From assembly GCA_903869265.1 (NCBI GenBank), contig CAIPYE010000011.1:1-63519 (forward strand): DNA of 63,519 bases. The letters run 5' to 3'. The position numbers and the translations under genes are program-made. Each line of letters starts with the position of its first letter. Within the stretch, counting starts at the first letter, position 1. Shown piece after piece: positions 36,499 to 45,517 of the stretch. The notes under the pieces were generated by a model, which was not told where the DNA came from, searched no databases, and worked only from the letters and a program-made list of their open reading frames with translations. Origin of the DNA: an uncultured delta proteobacterium. Its GTDB lineage: Bacteria > Desulfobacterota > Desulfobulbia > Desulfobulbales > Desulfurivibrionaceae.

Positions 36499-36825
36499 GA
36501 CATTTTGATGTTTTTAATTACCTGGCTAAAACATTAAATGGCCATTTTTTGCAACTCGGCCGGGTGTGTTGCCTCGTGGAAAGATATTTCTGGCTAAAAT
36601 TTCCGGGGTATTATACGGCTCCCTAAAAATAAAGACAAAATAGTCCATGTCTGATATTTAATTTTTGAGATGTTATCCAAACAACCTAAAGGAGTATCTC
36701 ATATTCCCTGGCTGATCGTCAACCCAGGAAAAAAGGATCCCCGGTGTTACTTCAATCCCCGAGACTCCGTGCATCACCCCTTGCAAGTTCCGCAAAACCC
36801 ATCCTCAATCGCCAGGGGATTATGC
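36499..36825. other. Intergenic region before rlmE
   Basis: The 36499-36926 gap holds no convincing gene. It is AT-rich at the lipoprotein side, and the only feature I can support is the promoter at 36826. Confidence 0.6.
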
Positions 36826-36854
36826 TTGTCAAGACGCGATAAACAGGCTAAATA
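36826..36854 (+). promoter_or_regulatory. Sigma-70-type promoter of rlmE
   Basis: TTGTCA (36826-36831), a 17-base spacer and TAAATA (36849-36854), ending about 70 bases before the preferred rlmE start. Confidence 0.6.
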
Positions 36855-36926
36855 TAACCGCTTTTCAACGATGTTTTTGTGGCGCAGCACGGCAACCGTG
36901 CAGACCCCAACCAAGGTGGCAGGCCT

Positions 36927-37538
36927 GTGAAAGAAGTTCAGGACCACTACTTCAAAAAGGCCAAGAAGGAAGGCTATCCCGCCCGTTCGGTGTACAAGCT
37001 GGAGGAGGCCCAACAGAAGCACGGGCTGCTGAAGAAGGGCGACACGGTTCTCGATCTGGGTTGTCAGCCTGGCAGTTGGTCCATGTACGCGGCCCAGGCC
37101 GTTGGCCCGCAGGGGCTGGTGGTTGGGGTTGACCTCAACTTCGGGCAGATCAACACCAAGGGCAACAGCGCTAAGTTTTCCTTTCTGCACGGCGACATCA
37201 TGAGTGCCGAGGTGTTGGACCGGGTGCGCGCCATCTGTCCGGAGTTTGCGGTGATCATCAGCGATATGGCTCCGCGCACCACCGGCAACAAATGGTCGGA
37301 TCAGCAGCACTCGTTGGACCTTTCCCGGCGGGTTCTGGAAATCGCCCAGGAGATGTTGCAGCTAGGCGGCAATTTTTATTGCAAGGTGTTTGAGGGCGAG
37401 GATTTTAAGGCCTTTGTGGATGAGGTTCGCCCCCATTTCAATCTGACCAAGATCGTGAAGCCGAAAAGCTCCCGTCCGGAAAGCCGCGAGGTCTTTGTGC
37501 TGGGGATAGGATTTAAGAAAATGAATAGGGCAGAATGA
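36927..37538 (+). CDS. rlmE: 23S rRNA U2552 2'-O-methyltransferase RlmE (FtsJ)
   Basis: 203 residues from GTG 36927 (VKEVQDHYFKKAKKEG...), the usual N terminus in this family; a GTG at 36879 would add 16 residues but lacks a ribosome site. The SAM motif is VLDLGCQPGSWSMY. The catalytic K-D-K-E tetrad is visible in YFKKAKKEGYPARS, VIISDMAP, NFYCKVFEG and RPESREVF. It methylates U2552 of the 50S subunit, helping assembly. yebC follows after 74 bases. Confidence 0.93.
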   Translation: MKEVQDHYFKKAKKEGYPARSVYKLEEAQQKHGLLKKGDTVLDLGCQPGSWSMYAAQAVGPQGLVVGVDLNFGQINTKGNSAKFSFLHGDIMSAEVLDRVRAICPEFAVIISDMAPRTTGNKWSDQQHSLDLSRRVLEIAQEMLQLGGNFYCKVFEGEDFKAFVDEVRPHFNLTKIVKPKSSRPESREVFVLGIGFKKMNRAE

Positions 37539-37612
37539 TCAATGCAGAGGGCGAAGGTAAGGTCGGTTTTTATAACTCTGCATTTTTAATTTTTAACCTC
37601 AAGGAGTAAATC

Positions 37613-38362
37613 ATGTCCGGACATTCAAAATGGGCTAACACCAAGCATCGTAAAGGTGCCCAGGACGCCAAGCGCGGCAAAATGTTCACCAAGCTTACCA
37701 AGGAAATTGCCGTGGCTGCCCGCATGGGCGGCGGCGATCCCGAGGCCAATCCCCGGCTGCGCGCCGGCATTGTCTCAGCCAGAGCCGTGAACATGCCCAA
37801 GGACAATATCGATCGGGCCATCAAGAAGGGCGTCGGCGGGCTGGAAGGGGTGAACTACGAGGAGATCACCTATGAAGGCTACGGGCCGGGCGGAGTGGCT
37901 GTGCTGGTTGACTGTCTCACCGACAACCGGAATCGGACCGTGGGCGAGGTGCGCTTTTTCTTCGGCAAGTCCGGGGGGAACATGGGGGAGACCGGCTGTG
38001 TTTCCTACATGTTTGACAAAAAAGGCTCCCTCTTGGTGGAGAAGGGGTCGATGGATGAGGAAAAGCTTCTGGAGCTCGCTTTGGAGGCTGGAGCCGAGGA
38101 TGTGGTCGAGGATGGCGATATTTTTCAGGTGCTGACCGCTCCCGAGGATTTTAATACGGTGCGTGAGGCGTTGGAAAAAGCCGGGGTTAGCTTTGTCGAG
38201 GCCTCCATCTCCATGATTCCCAAGAATACCGTTGAGGTTGCCGAGGAAAAAACGGCCATTCAGTTGATGAAACTCATCGACAATCTGGAGGATTTTGATG
38301 ACGTGCAGAAGGTGCATGCCAACTTCGATATCCCCGATGAGTTGATGGAAAAGATTTCCTGA
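37613..38362 (+). CDS. yebC: YebC/PmpR-family protein
   Basis: 249 residues with AAGGAG before the ATG. It opens with the family signature [21 protein letters not shown] and contains [20 protein letters not shown] and [14 protein letters not shown]. Members act as transcription regulators or as translation factors at difficult (proline-rich) stretches. Located directly before ruvC, the standard bacterial order. Confidence 0.96.
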   Translation: MSGHSKWANTKHRKGAQDAKRGKMFTKLTKEIAVAARMGGGDPEANPRLRAGIVSARAVNMPKDNIDRAIKKGVGGLEGVNYEEITYEGYGPGGVAVLVDCLTDNRNRTVGEVRFFFGKSGGNMGETGCVSYMFDKKGSLLVEKGSMDEEKLLELALEAGAEDVVEDGDIFQVLTAPEDFNTVREALEKAGVSFVEASISMIPKNTVEVAEEKTAIQLMKLIDNLEDFDDVQKVHANFDIPDELMEKIS

Positions 38363-38365
38363 GAT

Positions 38366-38866
38366 ATGACCCCAGGCAAAGCCAAGGCCGGGGCGGAAGC
38401 CGTCCGCATCCTCGGGATTGATCCCGGCTCGCGCGCTACCGGTTATGGGGTGATCGACCGCCAGGGCCACGCCCTTACCTTTGTCACCTGCGGCGTGATC
38501 CGAACCTCAGAAAAAAAGCCATTTCCCGAGCGGATTGAAGAGATTTACGATGGCATCCGCGAGGTGATTGCTGCCTATAAGCCGCAACTGGTCGGGGTGG
38601 AGGATATTTTCACCGCCATCAATCCCCGCTCGGCTTTAAAGCTCGGCCATGCCCGAGGTGTGCTCATCCTGGCCGCCAGGCAGTATGGTCTGCTCCTGGA
38701 GGAATACAGCCCCACCGTGGTGAAACAGGCGGTGGCCGGCTATGGTCAGGCGCCGAAAGAGCAAGTGCAGCAGATGGTCCGGGTTCTTCTCAAGCTTGTC
38801 GCCTCGCCCAGCCATGACGCGGCTGATGCCCTGGCCGTGGCCATCTGCCGGGCAAACCACAGGTAA
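38366..38866 (+). CDS. ruvC: Holliday-junction endonuclease RuvC
   Basis: 166 residues. RNase-H-like fold with catalytic acids in ILGIDPGSRATGYG, LVGVEDIF and HDAADALAVAI. It cuts Holliday junctions held by RuvAB. The gene starts 3 bases after yebC. A long hairpin begins at its last codon and separates it from ruvA. Confidence 0.95.
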   Translation: MTPGKAKAGAEAVRILGIDPGSRATGYGVIDRQGHALTFVTCGVIRTSEKKPFPERIEEIYDGIREVIAAYKPQLVGVEDIFTAINPRSALKLGHARGVLILAARQYGLLLEEYSPTVVKQAVAGYGQAPKEQVQQMVRVLLKLVASPSHDAADALAVAICRANHR

Positions 38867-38969
38867 GCGTCCACCAGCACCGCATCTGCTTTGTCATCGG
38901 TCTGTTCGCATAGAGGGCTATGGCGAACAGCCCTTTTTCGCGCATCTGCGGCACTGGTGAACGCTTACC
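38862..38969. repeat. Long inverted repeat with terminator-like core
   Basis: GGTAAGCGT.CACCAG..CCGCA (38862-38885) is repeated in inverted form at 38945-38969. Inside it, AGGGCT (38914-38919) pairs with AGCCCT (38929-38934), followed by TTTTT, which looks like an intrinsic terminator. Together this forms a hairpin of about 108 bases. It lies between ruvC and ruvA; the rest of this 312-base gap contains the repeat at 39078. Confidence 0.7.
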
Positions 38970-39077
38970 GGAAAAGATTGTTTAGGCGATTACCCGTTTT
39001 GCTGATCGGTTTTTGGTCAACAGGCTTTTTACTTCTCTTCTGGCTAAAATTCTTCCATAATAGACACCATAATGATT

Positions 39078-39174
39078 GTTGAAATCGCAAAAAAACTGCG
39101 ATTACAACGGTTATTTTTTTGGAACTGTTTTATTCTGTGTTACGGACCTGTGACCTTTTTCTTTTTTACGAGCG
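39078..39174 (+). repeat. ~100-base dispersed repeat, copy A
   Basis: It starts with a hairpin (GTTGAAATCGC...GCGATTACAAC), then CGGTTATT, a variable middle, GACCTGTGACCTTTT and ACGAGCG. A matching element in the opposite orientation lies at 43223-43321. It ends 4 bases before ruvA. Confidence 0.8.
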
Positions 39175-39178
39175 CTTC

Positions 39179-39796
39179 ATGATTGCCTGCCTACGAGGAA
39201 TGCTGTTTAAAAAATTACCCGAATCCCTCATCGTTGATGTGGGTGGAGTGGGGTATGAGGTGTTCTTCCCCCAGAGCGGGCAGGGTCGGTTGCCGGGGGT
39301 GGGGGAGGAGGTTTTTCTCCACATCCAGACGGTGGTGCGTGAAGATGCTTTCAACCTCTATGGCTTTCTTGAAACCTCGGAAAAGGAGATGTTTCAGTTG
39401 CTGAACACGGTTTCCGGGATAGGGCCAAAGCTGGCCATGCATATCCTTGCCGGTATTGCTCCGGCAGAAATGGCCCGCGCTATCTTGCACGATGATCTGG
39501 CCCGCCTCACCAGGCTGCCGGGAGTGGGCAAGAAAACCGCGGAGCGTCTCTGTCTTGAGCTGAAAGACAAGGTGCAGTTTGTGCCCGAGGCGCTGTCCGC
39601 CTCTTCTCCAGGTCTTATTGTTCCGGGAGAAGACGAACGGGTGCACGATGCGATTTCCGCCCTGCTGAATCTCGGTTATCCCGTGGTTCGGGCCAGGGAG
39701 GCGCTGAATGCGGTTAGGCAGCGGGCAGGGGCTGAGGGTTTTGCCGCCATGCGACTGGAAGAACTGCTCCGGCAAACCTTGAGGGCCTTGGTGTGA
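39179..39796 (+). CDS. ruvA: Holliday-junction branch-migration subunit RuvA
   Basis: 205 residues from ATG 39179 ([16 protein letters not shown], the standard N terminus). OB-fold, then helix-hairpin-helix motifs ([15 protein letters not shown] and [19 protein letters not shown]) and a C-terminal UBA-like domain that contacts RuvB. Its stop overlaps the GTG of ruvB. Upstream is not ruvC directly but an inverted repeat plus a dispersed repeat, so ruvA may have its own promoter. Confidence 0.96.
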   Translation: MIACLRGMLFKKLPESLIVDVGGVGYEVFFPQSGQGRLPGVGEEVFLHIQTVVREDAFNLYGFLETSEKEMFQLLNTVSGIGPKLAMHILAGIAPAEMARAILHDDLARLTRLPGVGKKTAERLCLELKDKVQFVPEALSASSPGLIVPGEDERVHDAISALLNLGYPVVRAREALNAVRQRAGAEGFAAMRLEELLRQTLRALV

Positions 39797-40842
39797 ATCA
39801 CGAAGAACGGTTGGTTTCTCCCGTGGCCGAAGAGGTCGAGCCGGTAGATCATGCGCTGCGGCCCAAATTGCTTGACCAGTACATCGGCCAGGAGCAGCTG
39901 AAGAGCAATCTCTCCATTGCCCTCAAAGCCGCGCAGGCCAGGGGCGAGGCCCTGGACCATGTCCTGTTGCATGGCTTTCCCGGTCTGGGCAAGACCACCC
40001 TTGCCTACGTCATCGCCAACGAAATGGGCGCCAATATCCGGGTTACCTCCGGCCCGGTGATCGAGCGGGCCGGCGATCTGGCTGCCATCCTCACCAGTCT
40101 TCAGGAAGGCGATGTGCTTTTCATCGACGAGATCCACCGCCTCAATCATGTGGTGGAGGAGATTCTCTATCCGGCCATGGAGGATTATCAGCTGGATCTG
40201 ATCATCGGCCAGGGGCCGGGGGCGCGCAGCGTCAAGATGGATCTGCCGCGCTTCACCCTGGTGGGGGCGACAACCCGCACCGGCCTTTTGACCCCGCCGT
40301 TGCGGGATCGGTTTGGCATGGTGCTGCGCCTAGATTTTTATACGCCGGACGAGTTGGTGACCATTGTCAAACGGTCGGCCAGCCTCCTGGGCGTGCCCAT
40401 GGACGAGGGCGGGGCCTTGGAAATTGGCCGCCGTTCCCGGGGCACCCCGAGGATAGCCAACCGACTTCTTAAACGTCTGCGGGATTTTGCCGAGGTGAAG
40501 GCTCAAGGCAGCATCACGGCCCAGGTGGCGGACGAGGCGTTGAACATGCTGGGCGTGGATCAGGAAGGGTTGGACGAGATGGATCGGCGGATTCTTCTCA
40601 CCATCATTGACAAGTTCCAGGGCGGCCCCATTGGTCTTGAAACCCTGGCCACCATGGCTTGCGAGGAGAAGACCACCCTGGAGGATGTCTACGAGCCCTT
40701 TCTCATCCAGATGGGTCTCTTGATGCGCACCCCCCGGGGCAGGATGGCGACCCAGGCGGCTTATGAGCATTTCGGCAGACCATTTACCAAAAGGCAGGAT
40801 GTGGAATTAAGCAATGGCGAGGCCGCCTGTTTGCCTTTTTAG
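39793..40842 (+). CDS. ruvB: Holliday-junction helicase RuvB
   Basis: 349 residues from GTG 39793. AAA+ motor: [14 protein letters not shown], Walker [13 protein letters not shown], Walker [11 protein letters not shown], sensor [11 protein letters not shown], and arginine-finger region [10 protein letters not shown]-terminal winged helix (from about 265) includes GPIGLETLA. It drives branch migration with RuvA. Start overlaps ruvA by 4 bases. Confidence 0.97.
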   Translation: MNHEERLVSPVAEEVEPVDHALRPKLLDQYIGQEQLKSNLSIALKAAQARGEALDHVLLHGFPGLGKTTLAYVIANEMGANIRVTSGPVIERAGDLAAILTSLQEGDVLFIDEIHRLNHVVEEILYPAMEDYQLDLIIGQGPGARSVKMDLPRFTLVGATTRTGLLTPPLRDRFGMVLRLDFYTPDELVTIVKRSASLLGVPMDEGGALEIGRRSRGTPRIANRLLKRLRDFAEVKAQGSITAQVADEALNMLGVDQEGLDEMDRRILLTIIDKFQGGPIGLETLATMACEEKTTLEDVYEPFLIQMGLLMRTPRGRMATQAAYEHFGRPFTKRQDVELSNGEAACLPF

Positions 40843-40872
40843 GTGTCGGCAGAGTGACAAGGACGTGAGTGT

Positions 40873-41721
40873 ATGATCGGAAAAAAATTGACAGTCCGCG
40901 ATATCATCGACTTGAAGGGAGCTGGGGACAAAATCGTCATGTTGACGGCCTATGACGCCAGCTTCGCTCGATTCTTGGATCGGAGTGGGGTTGAGATCGT
41001 CCTGGTCGGGGATTCCTTGGGCATGGTGGCCCTTGGCTATGAGTCCACGGTGGTGGTGACCATGGAGGAGATGCTGCACCATTCCCGGGCGGTAAAGCAG
41101 GGAGTGGAGCGGGCGCTGCTGGTCGGCGACATGCCGTTTCTCTCGTACCAGATTGAGGCGCGGGAGGCCATTGTCAACGGTGGTCGTTTTCTGAAAGAAG
41201 CGGGCTGTGATGCGGTGAAGCTCGAAGGCGGTCTTGAGATCTGCGCGACCGTGGCGGCCATGGTCCGGGCCGGTATTCCGGTGATGGGCCACATCGGCTT
41301 GACCCCGCAGACCGCGGGAGCGTTGGGAGGCTATAAGGTGCAGGGCCGCGACGCCCAATCAGCCCGGCGATTGTTGGCAGAGGCCAAGGGGCTGGCCGAG
41401 GCCGGGGCCTTCGCCATTGTGCTGGAGTGCATCCCCGACAAGCTGGCCGCAGCCATCACCGCAAGCATCGCCATCCCCACCATCGGCATCGGGGCCGGGG
41501 CGCAGTGCGACGGGCAGGTGTTGGTGAGCCACGATCTTCTGGGCATGTTTGAGAAATTCGTGCCCAGTTTCGTGAAACGGTATGCGGATCTGGCTCCCCA
41601 GATCGCCGGGGCCATCGCCGCTTTTCGGGATGATGTCAAGGCTGGCGTGTATCCAGATGCAGGGCACAGTTTTATCATGCAGGGCGAGGTGGAAGATTTG
41701 CTCAAACAGGACAAAGGGTGA
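40873..41721 (+). CDS. panB: 3-methyl-2-oxobutanoate hydroxymethyltransferase
   Basis: 282-residue TIM-barrel enzyme, first step of pantothenate synthesis: transfers a hydroxymethyl group from 5,10-methylene-THF to 2-oxoisovalerate. Motifs MLTAYDASFARFLD, VGDSLGMVALGYEST (Mg ligand Asp), GCDAVKLEGG and IGIGAGAQCDGQVLVSHDLLG. Length normal. It follows ruvB by 30 bases; no other pan gene is near. Confidence 0.97.
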   Translation: MIGKKLTVRDIIDLKGAGDKIVMLTAYDASFARFLDRSGVEIVLVGDSLGMVALGYESTVVVTMEEMLHHSRAVKQGVERALLVGDMPFLSYQIEAREAIVNGGRFLKEAGCDAVKLEGGLEICATVAAMVRAGIPVMGHIGLTPQTAGALGGYKVQGRDAQSARRLLAEAKGLAEAGAFAIVLECIPDKLAAAITASIAIPTIGIGAGAQCDGQVLVSHDLLGMFEKFVPSFVKRYADLAPQIAGAIAAFRDDVKAGVYPDAGHSFIMQGEVEDLLKQDKG

Positions 41722-41775
41722 AATAGATTTTTTTGTAGTTTTAAGGGATATCATTTGACGGGGTGGGGTGCAGAA

Positions 41776-42366
41776 ATGACGGAATCTTTAAATCGCAGAC
41801 AGTCGGTTCGGGTCACGGACAGGGTGATGCTGGCAATTCAGACGGCTTCCTCGGAAAAGATGCAGGCTGTTGCCAAGGATTTTCAGCAGGGGATTTCTCC
41901 GTACAATCAGGAAGGGCTCACAGATATCCAGCTGTTCATCGGCGCCCAGAGCGCCTTGGCTAATTTGCGGGAGCGGGATGCGGATCTGGCGGATTATTTA
42001 CAGCATCTGGACAACAAGATGAACATGATGTTGAAGCAGGTCCGGGGGGGAGAGAGTCCCCTGGACGCACTGATCATGCGCAAGGCCAATATCAGCGCCA
42101 ACGGCATCGCCTTTTTCACCGATACTCCGGCCAAGCTGGATGAGATTGTCGAGACCCATCTTGTCCTGCTCCCCACCTATATTTATGTGTATTCTTTTTG
42201 CAAGGTTATTGCCTGCGATTCTGCCTCCGAAAAGGAAGAGCCCGGCTCTAAATTTCGGGTTGCCCTGGAGTTTGCCTTCGTTCTCGATGAAGACCGGGAA
42301 AAAATCATCCAACATACCTTCAGGCAACAGAGTTTGGCCCTGCGCAACCGTCGGCTCAATCCGTAA
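41776..42366 (+). CDS. PilZ-domain protein
   Basis: 196 residues from ATG 41776. It carries RRQSVRV near the N terminus (the RxxxR c-di-GMP motif of PilZ) and, after a helical insert, ANISANGIAFFTD (the D/N-x-S-x-x-G element) and a beta-barrel (HLVLLPTYIYVYSFCKV, FRVALEFAFVLDED). Binding of cyclic di-GMP is therefore likely; partner unknown. It follows panB by 54 bases and is 9 bases before fumarase alpha. Confidence 0.8.
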   Translation: MTESLNRRQSVRVTDRVMLAIQTASSEKMQAVAKDFQQGISPYNQEGLTDIQLFIGAQSALANLRERDADLADYLQHLDNKMNMMLKQVRGGESPLDALIMRKANISANGIAFFTDTPAKLDEIVETHLVLLPTYIYVYSFCKVIACDSASEKEEPGSKFRVALEFAFVLDEDREKIIQHTFRQQSLALRNRRLNP

Positions 42367-42375
42367 CGTTCAATC

Positions 42376-43212
42376 ATGCGAGAGATTGACAGCAATGAAA
42401 TCCGCAAGGCCGTCAGGGATATGGCCATTGCCGCAGCCCACGACCTGGAGCCGGATATCCTGGAGGCCCTGCTTGCTGCGCGCGACCGGGAAACCGGGGA
42501 GCTTGCCTGGAACATCTTAGACCTTCTGCTCACCAATGCCGATATCGCCAGTCGGGAGCGGATTCCGGTGTGCCAGGATACTGGCACCGGCATCCTCTTT
42601 CTTGAACTCGGCCAGGAGGTCCACATCCAGGGCGATCTGAACGAGGCATTGCAGGAGGGGGTGCGGCTTGGCTACGAGGAAGGCTATCTGCGGAAATCTG
42701 TCTGCGATCCGTTGACCCGCAAGAATACCGGGACCAACACCCCGGCCGTGGTGCATCTGGAGATTGTTCCGGGTGATCATCTCACCATCCGTTTTCTCCC
42801 CAAGGGCTGCGGCAGCGAGAACATGAGCAGTCTGGCGATGCTGCCGCCTGCCGCCGGCACGGAAGGTGTGGTTCGCCATGTGATCGACCGGGTGCTGGCC
42901 GCAGGCTCAAATCCCTGCCCGCCCATGATTGTCGGGGTTGGCCTTGGCGGTTCTTTTGAAAAGGCAGCCCTGCTGGCCAAAAAAGCCCTGCTCAGGCCGG
43001 TTGGCGAGAAAAGCGCCAGGCAGGATGTGGCTGTGCTTGAAGAGAGGTTGTTGCGGGAAATTAACGCCAAAGGCCAGGGGGTCCACGGCTTTGGCGGGAT
43101 CACCACGGCTCTGGCCGTGCACATGGAAATCTTCCCCTGCCATATCGCCAGCCTGCCGGTGGCCATCAATATCCAGTGCCATGCCCATCGGCACAAAGAA
43201 ATTGTTTTGTGA
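42376..43212 (+). CDS. Class I fumarase/tartrate dehydratase, alpha subunit
   Basis: 278 residues. N-terminal half of a 4Fe-4S hydro-lyase. The cluster Cys are seen in VCQDTGTGILF, LPKGCGSENMS and, later, NPCPPMIVGVGLGG; H in QGVHGFGGITTAL. It interconverts fumarate and malate (or a similar diacid) together with the beta subunit encoded just downstream. A dispersed repeat separates the two subunit genes, where a tight overlap is usual. Confidence 0.93.
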   Translation: MREIDSNEIRKAVRDMAIAAAHDLEPDILEALLAARDRETGELAWNILDLLLTNADIASRERIPVCQDTGTGILFLELGQEVHIQGDLNEALQEGVRLGYEEGYLRKSVCDPLTRKNTGTNTPAVVHLEIVPGDHLTIRFLPKGCGSENMSSLAMLPPAAGTEGVVRHVIDRVLAAGSNPCPPMIVGVGLGGSFEKAALLAKKALLRPVGEKSARQDVAVLEERLLREINAKGQGVHGFGGITTALAVHMEIFPCHIASLPVAINIQCHAHRHKEIVL

Positions 43213-43222
43213 AAATTGATGG

Positions 43223-43321
43223 GCTCGCAAAAAAAAAAAGGAAAAGGTCACAGGTCGTAGCACAAAATTAAAGAGTTATAGGCCAATAACCGTTGAAATC
43301 GCGGCTTTTTGCGATTTCAAC
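43223..43321 (-). repeat. ~100-base dispersed repeat, copy B
   Basis: Inverted counterpart of 39078-39174. On the minus strand it has GTTGAAATCGC...GCGATTTCAAC, CGGTTATT, GACCTGTGACCTTTT and GCGAGC. It fills most of the 145-base gap between the fumarase subunit genes. Confidence 0.8.
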
Positions 43322-43357
43322 AAAACTGAACGCTGAAGGCAGAGGACTATACCCATT

Positions 43358-43951
43358 ATGTCGTTGCTGCGCAGTGAACCTGCTTTTTTTGATAACCTGC
43401 CGGAGGTGCGGCTGCCTTTTTCCCCGGAGGCCCTGACCTCGCTTGAGGCCGGTCAGTTGGTAAGCCTGAGCGGGACGCTGTACACCGGGCGAGATCAGAC
43501 CCATCGCCGGCTCTGCGCTTTGCTGGAAGATGGAAAGGAATTGCCGGTGGATTTGGTCGGGCAGTTGCTTTATTATGTCGGTCCGAGTCCGGCCCGGCCC
43601 GGCCGAGTAATCGGCGCGGCAGGCCCCACCACTAGCTACCGGATGGACAGCTACACCCCGCGCCTGCTTGCCCTTGGGCTTGCTGCGACCATGGGCAAGG
43701 GAGCCCGTTCCGCTGAGGTGCGTCAGGCGATGCTGGCGCATGGCGCAGTGTATCTCGCTGCCATTGGCGGGGCTGGGGCGTTTTTGTCCAGATGTATCAA
43801 GAAGTCCGAGTTGGTCGCCTTTGCCGAAGCCGGACCGGAGGCCCTGTTTCGGTTCGAGGTGGAAAACTTCCCGGCTGTGGTGATCAACGATCTCGCTGGT
43901 CGTGATTATTACGCGCTGGTTGCCGCAGCAAAGAAAAAAGGAGAGGGCTGA
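43358..43951 (+). CDS. Class I fumarase/tartrate dehydratase, beta subunit
   Basis: 197 residues corresponding to the C-terminal half of class I fumarases: LVSLSGTLYTGRDQTHRRL, VGPSPARPGRVIGAAGPTTS, YTPRLLALGLAATMGKG and VENFPAVVINDLAGRDYY. It completes the active site with the alpha subunit. A terminator overlaps its end. Confidence 0.93.
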   Translation: MSLLRSEPAFFDNLPEVRLPFSPEALTSLEAGQLVSLSGTLYTGRDQTHRRLCALLEDGKELPVDLVGQLLYYVGPSPARPGRVIGAAGPTTSYRMDSYTPRLLALGLAATMGKGARSAEVRQAMLAHGAVYLAAIGGAGAFLSRCIKKSELVAFAEAGPEALFRFEVENFPAVVINDLAGRDYYALVAAAKKKGEG

Positions 43952-43967
43952 ACCTCTCCTTTTTTTG
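43936..43967 (+). terminator. Intrinsic terminator after the fumarase beta gene
   Basis: AAAGGAGAGG (43937-43946) pairs with CCTCTCCTTT (43953-43962), followed by T residues. It overlaps the stop codon and faces the convergent ctpA gene. Confidence 0.85.
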
Positions 43968-44009
43968 CGTCAATGATCAGCCGTCAAGGTTGAGTCTCTG
44001 TCCTGTGTT

Positions 44010-45392
44010 TTACTTCTTGCCGAAAACGTTCAGACCCTTGAGTAGCGTGAGCGCGGTACTCAACTGCTGATCCTTGCTCAGATCCAGATCCTCGGGTTGC
44101 GGCTTTTCTTTTGTCGTAGGGGTTTTTCCTTTGGTTTTCAGCTTCTCCTCGGGTTTTGTCTTGTCCTCTTTTTGAGTCATGTCTTCTTTTAGGCCATTGC
44201 CGATGTGATGCTTCAGATCTTTTTCCCGCAGGTATTTTGGTTTTTTGTCCTGCTCATCATCCTTGTCGTCGTTTTCCACCGCCATGGTCGTGGGGGAGGG
44301 GACGATAATGTCCGGGGTAATGCCCGTTGCCTGGATCGAGCGGCCACTGGGGGTGTAATACCTCGCCGTGGTCAGCCTGAGGCCTGCTCCGTTGTCCATG
44401 GGGATGATGGTCTGCACCGAACCTTTGCCAAAGGTCTGGGCGCCGATGATCACCGCTTTCTTGTGATCCTGTAAGGCTCCGGCCACGATCTCCGAGGCGC
44501 TGGCGCTGCCTTCATTCACCAGCACCACCAGAGGAAAGGTGTATTTGGGATTATTGTCGCGGGCGTAGAACACGGAGTTCTGCTCCTTGATCCTCCCCCT
44601 GGTGGAAACAATCACTCCCTCGTCGACGAAGATATCGGCAATCTTCACGGACTGGTCGAGAAGTCCGCCCGGATTATTGCGAAGATCCACGATGAGTCCT
44701 TTTATCTTCCCCTGCTTTTCCAGGTCGGCGAACGCTTTCTTGAAATCAGCCGTGGTCTGCGCCTGGAAGTTGATGATGCGGATGTAAGGATATCCTGGTT
44801 CCAGCAGTTTCGATTTGACGCTGTGGATGGGGATAATATCGCGGACCAGGGTGATTTCCTTGACGTCGGACCACCCCTTGCGAAAGATGGAGATGGTCAC
44901 TTCCGAGCCTTTCGGGCCACGGAGCCGTTTTACCGCCTCCATGAGGCTCAGGTCCTGGGTCTGTTCTTCGCCGATCTTGACGATTTTATCCCCGGCTTTG
45001 AGCCCTTTGGCAAAGGCCGGGGTTCCTTCGATGGGGGAAACAACCGTGAGGATGTTGTCCTTCATGGTTATTTCTATGCCGATGCCGGTGAAGCTGCCCT
45101 GGGTTTCTACCTGCAATTCCTTGAAATCATCAGGTTTCATATAGGAAGAGTGGGGGTCCAGGGTGTTGAGCATCCCCTTGATCGCCCCTTCAATGGCTTT
45201 TTGGCTGTCCACCTCTTCGACATAGTTTTCCTGCACCAGATTGAGCACGTTGGAAAAGGCCTCAAGACTTTCGTAGGTGTCCTGGGTTGTCGCGGTGACT
45301 GTTGAGTAATTCCAGGCCAGCAAGGAGCCGGCGGCTACACAGAGAGTGACAGCAATAATTTTTATAACCGACCGTTTTGTCGAGCTTTTCAT
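44010..45392 (-). CDS. ctpA: C-terminal processing peptidase (S41) CtpA
   Basis: 460 residues: N-terminal membrane anchor or signal (IKIIAVTLCVAAGSLLAWN), a PDZ domain at about 95-180 (GSFTGIGIEITMKDN) and the S41 domain with catalytic Ser in NEGSASASEIVAGAL and Lys in GAQTFGKGSVQT. The C terminus is a Lys/Glu-rich tail of about 80 residues. Periplasmic tail-specific proteases often tune cell-wall hydrolases. It is the last gene after ftsE-ftsX-envC on the minus strand, with a 125-base gap. Confidence 0.95.
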   Translation of the reverse strand: MKSSTKRSVIKIIAVTLCVAAGSLLAWNYSTVTATTQDTYESLEAFSNVLNLVQENYVEEVDSQKAIEGAIKGMLNTLDPHSSYMKPDDFKELQVETQGSFTGIGIEITMKDNILTVVSPIEGTPAFAKGLKAGDKIVKIGEEQTQDLSLMEAVKRLRGPKGSEVTISIFRKGWSDVKEITLVRDIIPIHSVKSKLLEPGYPYIRIINFQAQTTADFKKAFADLEKQGKIKGLIVDLRNNPGGLLDQSVKIADIFVDEGVIVSTRGRIKEQNSVFYARDNNPKYTFPLVVLVNEGSASASEIVAGALQDHKKAVIIGAQTFGKGSVQTIIPMDNGAGLRLTTARYYTPSGRSIQATGITPDIIVPSPTTMAVENDDKDDEQDKKPKYLREKDLKHHIGNGLKEDMTQKEDKTKPEEKLKTKGKTPTTKEKPQPEDLDLSKDQQLSTALTLLKGLNVFGKK

Positions 45393-45517
45393 GACTGGTC
45401 CTTAACCGGAAAATGCCAAAGGAGGCTTGTTTGTTGTCTGTAGTGGAGGTAATGCTTTTTATCCTAGCATGTTTCGTGCCGGGAAACAACGATTTATCTG
45501 GGTTGGCAAGGTGAGAA

